NCBI RefSeq assembly: GCF_011207455.1
Contig: NZ_CP048877.1
Location: 1 to 64,000 of the forward strand
Origin: Thermosulfuriphilus ammonigenes
GTDB lineage: Bacteria > Desulfobacterota > Thermodesulfobacteria > Thermodesulfobacteriales > ST65
DNA length: 64,000 nt
Direction: 5' to 3'
The notes beneath the pieces were generated by a model that did no database searches, was not told the DNA's origin, and was given only the letters and a program-made list of their open reading frames with translations. Within the stretch, counting starts at the first letter, position 1. Every line of letters starts with the position of its first letter. This document shows, piece by piece, positions 34,494-43,230 of the stretch. The translations under genes were made by a program, and so were the position numbers.

Positions 34494-35417
34494 ATGTTTG
34501 TTTGGAAAAAAATCGGTCTTATATTTAAGCCTAATTCTGAATTTTATTGGATGAAATCCCACGCTCAACTTCCAACTGTTGATCATCTTGATGCTAGTAT
34601 TTATAGGGTTTATTTTGCTTCTAGAGATGAGTATAATATATCTCGCATAGGTTATTTTGATATTGATATTAGGTTTCCTGACATTATTTTAGATTGTTCT
34701 GTATCTCCTGTTCTGTCTCCCGGTCCTCCAGGTTGTTTTGATGAACATGGTGTTTATCCTTCATCTATAATTACTATCAATGGTATTAAATATTTATATT
34801 ATATTGGCTGGAATAAGGGCTCAGAATATCCTCTGTTTTACTCTTCTATAGGTCTAGCTATTAGTGAAGATGGTGGGAAGAACTTTTATCGTTTCTCCTC
34901 GGCTCCTATTATGGCTAGAAGTCAATATGATCCCTGTCTTGTTACTTCCCCTTTTGTTTTTTATGCAAATGGTATTTGGAAAATGTTTTATGTTTCTGGA
35001 ATAAAATGGGAGAAATACAATAATCGTTTGATCTCTTTTTATCATATTAAGTATGCTTATTCTTACAATGCTATTAATTGGTTGCCAACTGGTCATGTTC
35101 TTTTAAATTTTAAAGATGATTCTGAAACAAATATTGCTAGATGTTCTCTTTTGAAGATAGAAAATCAGTATCATTGTTGGTATTCTTATGCTTCTTTGGA
35201 TTTTTCTTATAGCATAGGTTATGCTTTAAGTTCTGATGGTTTTTTGTTTATTAGAAAAGATAATTTGTCTTTTTCTCCTGAAACTTTTACTTTTGATGAT
35301 CAAATGATGTGTTATCCTTATGTTATTCGTCATAAGGACACTTTATATATGTTTTATAATGGTAACCAATATGGTCATGATGGTATTGCTCTTGCTATTT
35401 TGGAGGGAATGTCGTGA
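34494..35417 (+). CDS. Beta-propeller protein, possible GH43/GH130-like glycan enzyme
   Basis: A 307-residue protein with repeated beta-rich units that suggest a five-bladed propeller. Examples are CFDEHGVYPSSII, KYLYYIGWN, YDPCLVTSPFVFY, WKMFYVSG and MMCYPYVIRHKDTLYMFYNG. Propeller enzymes of this shape (GH43, GH130 and relatives) cleave or transfer sugars, and Asp/Glu residues occur on the expected blade edges. I cannot assign the family or activity with certainty. No signal peptide is visible, so it probably acts in the cytoplasm. The stop overlaps the next start (GTGA). Confidence 0.55.
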   Translation: MFVWKKIGLIFKPNSEFYWMKSHAQLPTVDHLDASIYRVYFASRDEYNISRIGYFDIDIRFPDIILDCSVSPVLSPGPPGCFDEHGVYPSSIITINGIKYLYYIGWNKGSEYPLFYSSIGLAISEDGGKNFYRFSSAPIMARSQYDPCLVTSPFVFYANGIWKMFYVSGIKWEKYNNRLISFYHIKYAYSYNAINWLPTGHVLLNFKDDSETNIARCSLLKIENQYHCWYSYASLDFSYSIGYALSSDGFLFIRKDNLSFSPETFTFDDQMMCYPYVIRHKDTLYMFYNGNQYGHDGIALAILEGMS

Positions 35418-36826
35418 TTAAGGTTATACATTTGCCTATTATTATTGCTGGAACTTCTCCTATTTTATCTAAATATTTAAAAAAAATGGGCGTTTATTCT
35501 AAAGTTATTTCTTTTTATAAAACTTTTTTGGGATATTATGGTGATATAAACTTAGATCTTGATTCTCTATCTCCTAGAGAAAGATCTAATAAAATTAGAA
35601 ATTTTATGTCTCATTTTTTAAAGCATGATCTTCCTAAATATGATATTATTCATATTCATTTTTTAAATTCCCTCTCTACTGGTGATTCTTTTGGTGGGTG
35701 GAATCTTTCTGATCAGCTTTTTTATGATTTAAAGATAGCAAAAGATTTAGGAAAAAAGATAGTTTGTAGTGCTTATGGTTCTGATGTTCAAAATATTTCT
35801 AAAATAGTATATTATCAGCTAAAGTTTCAATATCCTCATATTGATCTTCCTTATCCTCCTCTTAATAATTTTTCTCAAATCAAAAAGATTTCTGCTCTTA
35901 TGTCTTATGTAGATGTTTTTGTTACTGGTACTACACTGATTAATCATCTTCCTTATGGTTATTATATAACTATGCCTTTTGATGTTGAATTTTATGATTC
36001 TTATGCCTCCAGTGTTGATTCTGGTCGTTTTACCATTCTTCATGCTCCTTCAAATTCTTTTGTTAAAGGTACTAGATTTTTGGATCAGGCCATTGAAAAA
36101 TTGCGTTTAAAATACAATAACTTTGATTATATTCTTGTTAAGAATATGCCACATGATAAGGCTATTTCTTATTATCCTGGTTTTGGTGTAGCAGTTGATC
36201 AAATTAATTATGATTTCGGTTTGGTAGCTTTAGAATATATGTATTATGGACGTCCTGTTATTTGTTGTTTTCGTAAAGAAGAATTTCAACCTTTTGATGC
36301 TAAATATAATGCCCCTATTGTTTCAGTTTTTAACCAAGAAGAGCTTTTAGAAGTCTTAGAAAAGAGTATAAGAGGTGAAATTCTCTACAATAAAGAGGAC
36401 TTAAAATCCTACGTTCTCGAGAATTTTGCTGCTTCACTGATTGCTTCTAAATATAAAGAATTATATGAAATTCTTATAGATGGAGGGAAAATTCCTCAAT
36501 TTGTTAATCCTAATTGGTTTGCTCAATACCAACGCTTTCTTAATAAGGAACCAATTGATAAAGATAACTATTATTCAAAAGTAACAGACTTTTTGCTCTC
36601 CCAGAAGGAGCTTTCTCTTTTGTTGGTTGAAATTCAAAATGGTTTCAATCTGGCCTCTAATGTCGAGCTTTTGGCCAAACTTATTCTGGCCAAAGAGCTC
36701 CTTGGAGATCATAAATCTGCTAGTGCTTTGCGGAACCAAAATGCCTCTTTAGTCGCCTCGGAGGCCTTTCGCAGTCATTACGAAAGGGCCAAAGAGATTT
36801 ATCAGAAAGAAGTTCCTGACCCATAA
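35414..36826 (+). CDS. GT-B glycosyltransferase (GT4-like)
   Basis: A 470-residue protein. The C-terminal half carries GT4-like features: FTILHAPSN, KGTRFLDQAIEKL and FGLVALEYMYYGRPVIC, in which the Glu and Gly are typical of the nucleotide-sugar site. The N-terminal half contains an IIHIHFLNS motif near residue 80 and KKIVCSAYGSDV near 115. A helical tail of about 120 residues follows. The donor and acceptor are unknown. It is the last gene of the glycan operon; its final 240 bases return to normal composition. Confidence 0.7.
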   Translation: MIKVIHLPIIIAGTSPILSKYLKKMGVYSKVISFYKTFLGYYGDINLDLDSLSPRERSNKIRNFMSHFLKHDLPKYDIIHIHFLNSLSTGDSFGGWNLSDQLFYDLKIAKDLGKKIVCSAYGSDVQNISKIVYYQLKFQYPHIDLPYPPLNNFSQIKKISALMSYVDVFVTGTTLINHLPYGYYITMPFDVEFYDSYASSVDSGRFTILHAPSNSFVKGTRFLDQAIEKLRLKYNNFDYILVKNMPHDKAISYYPGFGVAVDQINYDFGLVALEYMYYGRPVICCFRKEEFQPFDAKYNAPIVSVFNQEELLEVLEKSIRGEILYNKEDLKSYVLENFAASLIASKYKELYEILIDGGKIPQFVNPNWFAQYQRFLNKEPIDKDNYYSKVTDFLLSQKELSLLLVEIQNGFNLASNVELLAKLILAKELLGDHKSASALRNQNASLVASEAFRSHYERAKEIYQKEVPDP

Positions 36827-36912
36827 AGAACGTTTTTTGAGAAGAAAGGAAAACCAAAAAGATTTATTTTACAACAATTTCATTTTTATCTAATTTCTGA
36901 CTCTTATCGTTC

Positions 36913-36941
36913 TTGACTTTTGAAGGGTGCCGATTCATAAA
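36913..36941 (+). promoter_or_regulatory. Sigma-70-type promoter of the rnf operon
   Basis: TTGACT (36913-36918) is followed after 17 bases by CATAAA (36936-36941), about 30 bases before the rnfC start. AAGGAGAG just before the start is the ribosome site. The 144-base gap between the glycan operon and rnfC contains no other clear element. Confidence 0.6.
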
Positions 36942-36970
36942 GGCAAGAGCTTAAGGAGAGAAACCAGTTT

Positions 36971-38314
36971 ATGGTTCAGGCCATCAAAAAGTACACCTTT
37001 GATAAAGGTGGAATCCATCCTCCTGACCATAAGGAGTTAACCCGAAATCTTCCGGTAGAGACTATGCCCCTTCCTGATGAACTTTGGGTCTCCATGGCGC
37101 AGCATTTTGGGGCCCCAGCTACTCCCTTGGTTAAACGAAAGGACAGAGTAGGAGAGGGAGATCTTATTGGTGCCGTGGAGAAGGGGTTAGGGGCCAACGT
37201 TCATTCCCCGGCCAGCGGTGAGGTTGTGGCCATTGCCTCGGTGCCCCATCCTATTTTAGGAAAGGTACCGGCGGTGGTCATCAAGGTTGATCATTCGGCT
37301 CCTCCCAAGGATTATGAAGCCCGGCCCTGGGATGGACTTTCCCCCCAGGAGCTCCTTGGGCGAATTAAAGAGGCGGGTATTGTGGGTATGGGTGGGGCCG
37401 GTTTTCCTACCCATATCAAACTTAATCCTCCTCCTCAGGCCAAGGTTGATACCTTGATCATCAATGGGGCCGAGTGTGAGAGTTACCTTACCGCCGATCA
37501 TCGTCTAATGGTCGAACACCCCGAAGAAGTGGTTGAGGGAGTGGCCATCATTATGAAGATTCTTGGGGTGGCCAGGGCCTACATTGGGGTGGAGCTTAAT
37601 AAGCCCGAGGCCATTGAAGCCCTTGAACAGGCCGTTAAGAAATCCGCTCGCCAGATCACTGTTGCCCCCCTTGAGGTGAAATATCCCCAGGGTTCAGAAA
37701 AGCAGCTCATCCAAGCCATTACCGGAAGACGGGTTCCGGGGGGAGGCCTTCCAGCAGATGTAGGATGTGTGGTTCAGAATGTAGGCACCACTTGGGCCAT
37801 TTATCAGGCGGTGGTCTTGGGAAAGAATCTTTACGAACGTATTCTCACTGTCTCGGGAAGGGGAGTTAAAAGGCCGGCCAACCTTCTCTGTCGCGTAGGG
37901 GTAAGAGTGGCTGATATCGTTGATTATCTGGGAGGGCTTTCAGAAGAAACAGTTAAATTTATCCTTGGTGGTCCCATGATGGGGTTTGCCATGGCTGATC
38001 TCTCCGCCCCGGTGACTAAGACCACCTCGGGAGTCACCTTTCTCAGTCGAAAGGAGGCCGACCTTTCAAATTATGGCCCCTGTATTCGCTGTGGTCGGTG
38101 TCTGGCGGTCTGTCCTATGGGGCTTTCTCCTAACGAGATCTCTATTTATATGGAGAAGGGACGCTTTGAGGATACGCCTCGCTTTGGTCTCTTGGATTGT
38201 TTTGAGTGTGGTTGTTGTGCCTTTATCTGCCCTTCCAAAAGGCCCCTGGTGCAGTTCATCAGGACAGCCAAAATGAAACTCCGTCAGAAGGCCATGGCTA
38301 CCAAGAAAGGGTAA
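36971..38314 (+). CDS. rnfC: RnfC, electron-input subunit of the Rnf complex
   Basis: A 447-residue peripheral subunit. The N-terminal Rnf barrel-sandwich part and the NADH/FMN-binding Complex1_51K-like domain (GIVGMGGAGFPTHIK, TLIINGAECESYLTADHRLM) are clear. Two 4Fe-4S motifs, CIRCGRCLAVCP and CFECGCCAFICP, lie near residues 365 and 405. RnfC links NAD(H) to the complex on the cytoplasmic side. It starts the order rnfCDGEA-nitroreductase-rnfB-apbE. The length is typical. Confidence 0.93.
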   Translation: MVQAIKKYTFDKGGIHPPDHKELTRNLPVETMPLPDELWVSMAQHFGAPATPLVKRKDRVGEGDLIGAVEKGLGANVHSPASGEVVAIASVPHPILGKVPAVVIKVDHSAPPKDYEARPWDGLSPQELLGRIKEAGIVGMGGAGFPTHIKLNPPPQAKVDTLIINGAECESYLTADHRLMVEHPEEVVEGVAIIMKILGVARAYIGVELNKPEAIEALEQAVKKSARQITVAPLEVKYPQGSEKQLIQAITGRRVPGGGLPADVGCVVQNVGTTWAIYQAVVLGKNLYERILTVSGRGVKRPANLLCRVGVRVADIVDYLGGLSEETVKFILGGPMMGFAMADLSAPVTKTTSGVTFLSRKEADLSNYGPCIRCGRCLAVCPMGLSPNEISIYMEKGRFEDTPRFGLLDCFECGCCAFICPSKRPLVQFIRTAKMKLRQKAMATKKG

Positions 38315-38318
38315 GGGG

Positions 38319-39314
38319 ATGGAAAAACCCATCTTTTACGTCTCCATATCCCCCCACATTCGGGATGTTGACACCGTGCCCCGAATAATGTGGACGGTTT
38401 TTATTGTCCTCTTACCCCAGCTATTTTTGGCTACCTGGGTCTTTGGACCTCGAGTACTTCTGGTGGCTTTAGTAAGCATTCTTTCCTGTGTGGTTGTAGA
38501 GGCTATTAGTCAGCGTCTTTTGGGGCGGCCGGTGACCATAAAAGACGGTAGTGCTGCTCTGACGGGGCTCCTCTTGGCCTACGTGCTTCCGCCGGGAGTG
38601 CCTATTAGCCTTCCCCTTTGGGGGTCTGTGATGGCCATCTTCGTGGCCAAACAACTCATGGGAGGGCTGGGCTACAATATTTTTAATCCGGCCCTGGTAG
38701 CCCGGGCCTTCTTGGCAGCTGGCTTTCCTGTGGCCATGACTACTACTTGGCTTGAACCGTTTGCCTGGCGGAATCAGGCTGACGCTATCTCCTCGGCCAC
38801 CCCTCTTTATCTCCTCAAACATTATGGGCCAGAGGCCCTCAGTGGGCGCTTTGGGGGCTATGAGAACCTGCTCAAAAACTTCTTCTTCGGCCTTCAGTCC
38901 GGCTCCATTGGCGAGACCTCAGCGGCCCTTCTTCTTGCTGGAGGGGTCTTTCTTATATATCGCCGGATTATTACCTGGCATATTCCAGTAGCCACCCTGG
39001 CCACGGTAGCTCTACTTTCCTGGATTTTTGGGGGAGAGGGCCTTTTTAAGGGGGATCCTTTGGTGCACCTCCTTTCGGGAGGCATTATTCTGGGGGCCTT
39101 TTTTATGGCTACCGATTACGTAACTTCGCCCTCACTTCCCCTTTCCCGAATTATCTTTGGAGTTGGGGTGGGGGCCCTTACGGTGCTTATCCGTCTGCGC
39201 GGAGGATATCCAGAGGGGGTCTGCTATGCCATTTTGTTGATGAATTGCTTTGTCCCGGCCCTTGATGAGTGGATCCGGCCCAAACGCTTTGCCCCTCCTA
39301 AGGTGAGGACCTGA
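38319..39314 (+). CDS. rnfD: RnfD, membrane flavin subunit
   Basis: A 331-residue polytopic membrane protein of the NqrB/RnfD family. The probable covalent-flavin region is in ATDYVTSPSLPLSRI, with the Thr of the D-Y-V-T-S-P motif. Eight to ten hydrophobic segments and GGLGYNIFNPALVARAFL are family hallmarks. It carries electrons within the ion-translocating Rnf complex. Its ATG follows a GTAAGGGG site, and its stop overlaps the rnfG start by one base. Confidence 0.93.
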   Translation: MEKPIFYVSISPHIRDVDTVPRIMWTVFIVLLPQLFLATWVFGPRVLLVALVSILSCVVVEAISQRLLGRPVTIKDGSAALTGLLLAYVLPPGVPISLPLWGSVMAIFVAKQLMGGLGYNIFNPALVARAFLAAGFPVAMTTTWLEPFAWRNQADAISSATPLYLLKHYGPEALSGRFGGYENLLKNFFFGLQSGSIGETSAALLLAGGVFLIYRRIITWHIPVATLATVALLSWIFGGEGLFKGDPLVHLLSGGIILGAFFMATDYVTSPSLPLSRIIFGVGVGALTVLIRLRGGYPEGVCYAILLMNCFVPALDEWIRPKRFAPPKVRT

Positions 39315-40210
39315 TGCGGGAGTTTTTAAAGATTACCCTTAATCTTTTTGTCATTTCCTTGGTGGCAGCAGCCATTTTGGGATTTGTCTTTCTTAAAACC
39401 GAAGCCGCACGTAAGGCCAACGAAAAGGCCCGGAAGGAGGAGGCCATGGTCCGCCTCCTTGGCCTCTCTGCTGGGGATAAGGCCAAGGTTCACTTTGTAA
39501 ATATCTATCGCTACCTGATTGAGACTTCCGGGAAGACCCTGATAGGCTACCTTTTTGAGACCAGAAAGGGCCCGGCTTTTGTCGTGCTTACCCCCGAAGG
39601 AAACCTGAGGATGCTGGAGTATCTGGATATTTCAGCCAAGGATCTGGAAGATGAGACTTCCCGGGAAGAGGCTATCAAGAAAAAACTCGGGGCGGGGGAG
39701 CGCCTTACCTTTACTGACAACTATATCGTGGCCACTCTAAATGGCCAACGACTGGGATATTTTATTCTGGGACGAACCCAGGGCTTTAAGACCTGGATCA
39801 AAATGATGATTGCTCTCTCTCCAGATTACACCCTAAAGGGTCTAGAGATTCTGGAGCAAGAGGAGGATCCCGGGCTGGGGGGAGAAATCGAGAAAGAATA
39901 TTTTAAAAATCAGTTTATTGGCAAAACCTTGCGGCGTCTGATGACCTTAAAGGTGATAAAAAGACCCCTGCCAGAGGAGTATCGCCGGTGTCTTGAGCGT
40001 AGTCGCTGGCCAAAGTTGGGGCTCTCGCCTGAGGAGGCTCAAAGGCTCTGTCAGCAATACGTTAACGACGACATCTATGCCATCACGGGGGCCACCATTT
40101 CCAGCACCCGGGTCACCGAGGGGGTCAAAAGGCTTGTTAAGGCCTTTGTCCATCGGATGGAGCTTATTGACCATCTGATAAAACAAAAGGGTCTTGAGGT
40201 TCCCTTTTAG
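39314..40210 (+). CDS. rnfG: RnfG, FMN-carrying periplasmic subunit
   Basis: A 298-residue protein with one N-terminal membrane helix (about 8-27) and a periplasmic FMN-binding domain. The flavinylation site is AITGATISST, with the probable modified Thr261 at the end of TGAT. The usual Asp three residues before this motif is Tyr here (DDIYAITGAT). The FMN would be attached by ApbE, encoded at the end of the operon. It is longer than most RnfG proteins (about 200 residues). Confidence 0.9.
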   Translation: MREFLKITLNLFVISLVAAAILGFVFLKTEAARKANEKARKEEAMVRLLGLSAGDKAKVHFVNIYRYLIETSGKTLIGYLFETRKGPAFVVLTPEGNLRMLEYLDISAKDLEDETSREEAIKKKLGAGERLTFTDNYIVATLNGQRLGYFILGRTQGFKTWIKMMIALSPDYTLKGLEILEQEEDPGLGGEIEKEYFKNQFIGKTLRRLMTLKVIKRPLPEEYRRCLERSRWPKLGLSPEEAQRLCQQYVNDDIYAITGATISSTRVTEGVKRLVKAFVHRMELIDHLIKQKGLEVPF

Positions 40211-40219
40211 GGAGGAGGC

Positions 40220-40837
40220 ATGAACGACAAAGCCCCGGGTATTGGTCGTCTGCTGTTTAACGGCCTTTTTAAAGAGAATCCGGTCTTTCGTTTGGCCCTT
40301 TCCATGTGTCCGGCGGTGGGGGTAACGACCACGGTGCGCAATGGTTTCCTCCTTGGTTTGGCGGTGCTTTTTGTCCAGGTGGCCTCTAATGTCACGGTGG
40401 CCCTCCTCCGGCGCTTTATCCACCCTCGGATTCGCATTCCGGCCTTTATCATTATCATCGCCACCTGGGTGAGTGTTATCGATATGATCTTGGCCGCCTA
40501 TGTGCCTACTTTCTATAAAGAGGTGGCCCTGTACGTGAAACTGATTGTCGTCTTTGCCATCATCATCTCTCGTCTGGAGGTTTTTGCCAGCCGTTATCCG
40601 GTATGGCCTTCTCTATGGGACGGCGTGGGAATGGGGTTGGGGTTTATGTTTGGGCTTATGCTTACCGGTTTTGTTCGGGAGCTTTTTGGGGCGGGGACAG
40701 TCTGGGGCTATGAGGTCCTGCCTGGCCGGGTTCTCTTCTTCCTGGCCCTGCCGCCGGCGGGCTTCTTCACCATAGGTTTTCTAATGGCCCTGTTTAACTG
40801 GGTGGAGAAACAATATCTCCGCTGGAGGTCACGATGA
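40220..40837 (+). CDS. rnfE: RnfE, membrane subunit
   Basis: A 205-residue integral membrane protein of the RnfE/NqrD family with six hydrophobic segments. LFKENPVFRLALSMCPAVGVTT near the N-terminus includes the conserved Cys that in Rnf/Nqr binds an intramembrane iron-sulfur centre shared with RnfA. GGAGG precedes its ATG. It overlaps rnfA by 4 bases (ATGA). Confidence 0.93.
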   Translation: MNDKAPGIGRLLFNGLFKENPVFRLALSMCPAVGVTTTVRNGFLLGLAVLFVQVASNVTVALLRRFIHPRIRIPAFIIIIATWVSVIDMILAAYVPTFYKEVALYVKLIVVFAIIISRLEVFASRYPVWPSLWDGVGMGLGFMFGLMLTGFVRELFGAGTVWGYEVLPGRVLFFLALPPAGFFTIGFLMALFNWVEKQYLRWRSR

Positions 40838-41784
40838 GGGCCCTGGGAAAGTTAGTCTTTTTGCTTCTTTTGGTTCTTATGTTTCGGGGAGAGAGCTCCT
40901 GTTGGGCAGCCCAATTTATTAAAAAAGGCAGCTTTAAGGGAGAAAAAGCTCTCTCCCTTACCCTGGCCGGGCCGATAGACAAAGGCTGGGAGCCAAAAGG
41001 GCGGGTTATCGTCTATGAACATTCAAGCCCCGATATCCCTCTTGATATTCAAAAGGTCGAGATCTCCCCTGATCGAAGACATCTTCTCCTTCTTCTCAAG
41101 GAGCCCATCTCTACAGCTGAGGCCTATGTGGTCAGGCTTAAAGATTTGTCTTCAAAAGGAATCAAAATCGAAGAGGCCCATTACGTTGTCCGGAAATCCT
41201 ATCTGAGTATCATTATGGGGATCTTTCTGGCGGCCAGCCTGGTGCAGAATTTTGTCTTTACCCGCTATCTGGGGCTCTGCATCTTCTTTGGTACCTCTCG
41301 TCGCAAGGAGACAGCCGTCGGTATGGGAATCTCTTTCACTATAGTGATGGTTCTTTCGGCCATTATGGCCTGGGCCATCTATAACTTTGTTCTAAAACCA
41401 TTTCATCTTTATTTTCTCCAGGTTCTGGTCTTTGTGGGAATCATTGCCATCTTTGTCCAACTGCTGGATACCATCCTCCGCAAAGTAAATCCTTATCTTT
41501 TCAAAAAGCTGGGCGTCTATCTCGTTCTTATCACCACCAACTGTATTATTCTGGCTGTACCCCTCATCTTAGCGGATAATGCCTATGATCTTCTGGAAAG
41601 CCTCGCTCTGGCCCTTGGGGCCGGTTTGGGCTTTGCCCTGGCACTATTTCTCATGGCCACGGTAAGAGAAAGGCTGGAGCTGGCCAATGTCCCGGAGGTC
41701 TTCCAGGGGTTGCCCATTGCCTTTATTACTGCCGGCCTTTTTGCCTTGGCCTTTTTAGGTTTCTCGGGGCTTAACCTCTTTTAA
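40834..41784 (+). CDS. rnfA: RnfA with an extra N-terminal exported domain
   Basis: A 316-residue protein. Residues 123-316 are a complete RnfA (SIIMGIFLAASLVQNFVFTRYLGLC and ITTNCIILAVPLI, holding the conserved membrane Cys). RnfA is normally about 190 residues. Here residues 1-26 look like a signal peptide or membrane helix and 27-120 like a beta-rich extracytoplasmic domain rich in charged residues. The ATG overlaps the rnfE stop (ATGA) and there is no start with a better ribosome site at the core. The extension is in one frame without a break, so it is probably real. Confidence 0.9.
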   Translation: MRALGKLVFLLLLVLMFRGESSCWAAQFIKKGSFKGEKALSLTLAGPIDKGWEPKGRVIVYEHSSPDIPLDIQKVEISPDRRHLLLLLKEPISTAEAYVVRLKDLSSKGIKIEEAHYVVRKSYLSIIMGIFLAASLVQNFVFTRYLGLCIFFGTSRRKETAVGMGISFTIVMVLSAIMAWAIYNFVLKPFHLYFLQVLVFVGIIAIFVQLLDTILRKVNPYLFKKLGVYLVLITTNCIILAVPLILADNAYDLLESLALALGAGLGFALALFLMATVRERLELANVPEVFQGLPIAFITAGLFALAFLGFSGLNLF

Positions 41785-41794
41785 GGAGGATCAG

Positions 41795-42367
41795 GTGCTA
41801 AAGGATCTCATCCGAGCCTGCCGGAGCTACCGTCGTTTTCTTCAGGAGCCTATTTCTCGGGAGGTCCTTCTAGAACTCATAGATGGAGCCAGGCTTTCGG
41901 CCTCGGCGGCCAACCTCCAGCCCCTTCGCTATGTGGTGGTTCTGGATCCTGGGGTTAGGGAGCAGGTTTTCTCCTGCCTGCGTTGGGCGGCCTATCTCCA
42001 AGACTGGCCTGGACCAGCGGAAGGGGAGAGGCCTACGGCCTATGTAATAGTTCTCGGCGACTGTCGAATATCAAAGGACTTTAAGATTGACGCCGGCATC
42101 GCTATTCAAAATCTGCTTCTTCTGGCGGTAGAAAGGGGGCTTGGGGGGTGTATCATTGGTTCTATAGACCGTCACACCTTAAGAGAGATTCTAGGGATTG
42201 AGGGTCACTATGAGATCATCGTCACGGTGGCCTTGGGCCGACCGGCAGAAAGGGTGGTCATCGAGGAGCTCGGTCCTGCTCAAGACATCAGATACTGGCG
42301 AGATGAGGCCGGTGTCCATCATGTGCCCAAACGTCGTTTAGAAGATCTTATCATCAAGGTCATTTGA
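41795..42367 (+). CDS. Nitroreductase-family flavoprotein inside the rnf operon
   Basis: A 190-residue FMN-dependent nitroreductase-like protein. The N-terminal LIRACRSYRRF...GARLSASAANLQP is the FMN/phosphate region, GIAIQNLLLLAVERGLGGCIIGS is the dimer/flavin helix, and ALGRPAE is close to the end. Substrates of this family vary widely. Its position between rnfA and rnfB, 10 bases after rnfA and 7 before rnfB, implies coexpression with Rnf, perhaps as an electron-accepting partner; this is an inference. The start is GTG 41795 with AAGGAGGATC upstream. Confidence 0.85.
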   Translation: MLKDLIRACRSYRRFLQEPISREVLLELIDGARLSASAANLQPLRYVVVLDPGVREQVFSCLRWAAYLQDWPGPAEGERPTAYVIVLGDCRISKDFKIDAGIAIQNLLLLAVERGLGGCIIGSIDRHTLREILGIEGHYEIIVTVALGRPAERVVIEELGPAQDIRYWRDEAGVHHVPKRRLEDLIIKVI

Positions 42368-42374
42368 GGGGACT

Positions 42375-43220
42375 ATGGAGCTTAAGGAGTTAGTAGTCAT
42401 AGGCCTGATAACCTTTGGGACCATTGGCCTTATTTCAGGTATGGCCTTGGCCTTTGCGGCCATTAAGTATGCTGTGGAAATAAATCCTAAAATCGAGGCC
42501 GTTAAAGACATCTTGGCCGGAGCCAACTGTGGTGGTTGTGGTTACCCTGGCTGTGAGGCCTATGCTGAGGCGGTGGTTACAGATCCTAATGTCCCTCCAG
42601 ATCTCTGTCGGCCCGGGGGCCCAGAGGTGGCAAGAAGGGTGGCCGAACTTACTGGAAAGACCTTAGGGGCCGTAGAGCCCACGATCTCCTTTCGTCGTTG
42701 TCAACGTAATGAGGGAGGGGTTAAAGAGCGGTTTCGTTATCTGGGAGTGGAAACCTGTGCCGCCGCTAATCTGGCCCTATCCGGGCCTTATGCCTGTCTT
42801 TATGCCTGCTTAGGGCTTGGTGATTGTGTTCAGGCCTGTCCCTTCTCGGCCCTCACCTTGAGGGAAGGGCTTCCGGAGGTAGATCCTCAACGTTGTACAG
42901 GCTGTGGTCTTTGTGTTCGTACCTGCCCCAAGGGCATTCTGGAGCTCCTGCCCCGGGGAGCCCGGGTGATGGTTCACTGTGCCAGTGCCGACCGGGGCAA
43001 AGAAGTGATGGCCGTCTGTCAAGTGGGCTGTATCTCTTGTGGTCTTTGTGTCAAGAAATGTCCGGCCTCGGCTATAGCCCTGGAGGGAGGCCGTATCAAG
43101 ATAGATCATCAGCGGTGTCTGGATCATGGCCCTCAGTGTGGTGAAGTCTGTGTTGAGGCCTGCCCTCGTAAGATTTTAAGGCGCCAGCCGACTTTTGAGG
43201 CTGTATCTCAAGTAGCCTAA
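42375..43220 (+). CDS. rnfB: RnfB, ferredoxin-like input subunit
   Basis: A 281-residue protein with an N-terminal membrane helix (about 8-30). A first 4Fe-4S site is in GANCGGCGYPGCEAYAEA. Further ferredoxin-type Cys clusters follow: C...CLGLGDCVQACP, CTGCGLCVRTCP, CISCGLCVKKCP and C...CGEVCVEACP. RnfB takes electrons from reduced ferredoxin. It is separated from the other rnf genes by the nitroreductase gene. Length and motifs are normal. Confidence 0.92.
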   Translation: MELKELVVIGLITFGTIGLISGMALAFAAIKYAVEINPKIEAVKDILAGANCGGCGYPGCEAYAEAVVTDPNVPPDLCRPGGPEVARRVAELTGKTLGAVEPTISFRRCQRNEGGVKERFRYLGVETCAAANLALSGPYACLYACLGLGDCVQACPFSALTLREGLPEVDPQRCTGCGLCVRTCPKGILELLPRGARVMVHCASADRGKEVMAVCQVGCISCGLCVKKCPASAIALEGGRIKIDHQRCLDHGPQCGEVCVEACPRKILRRQPTFEAVSQVA

Positions 43221-43230
43221 GGAGGTAATA

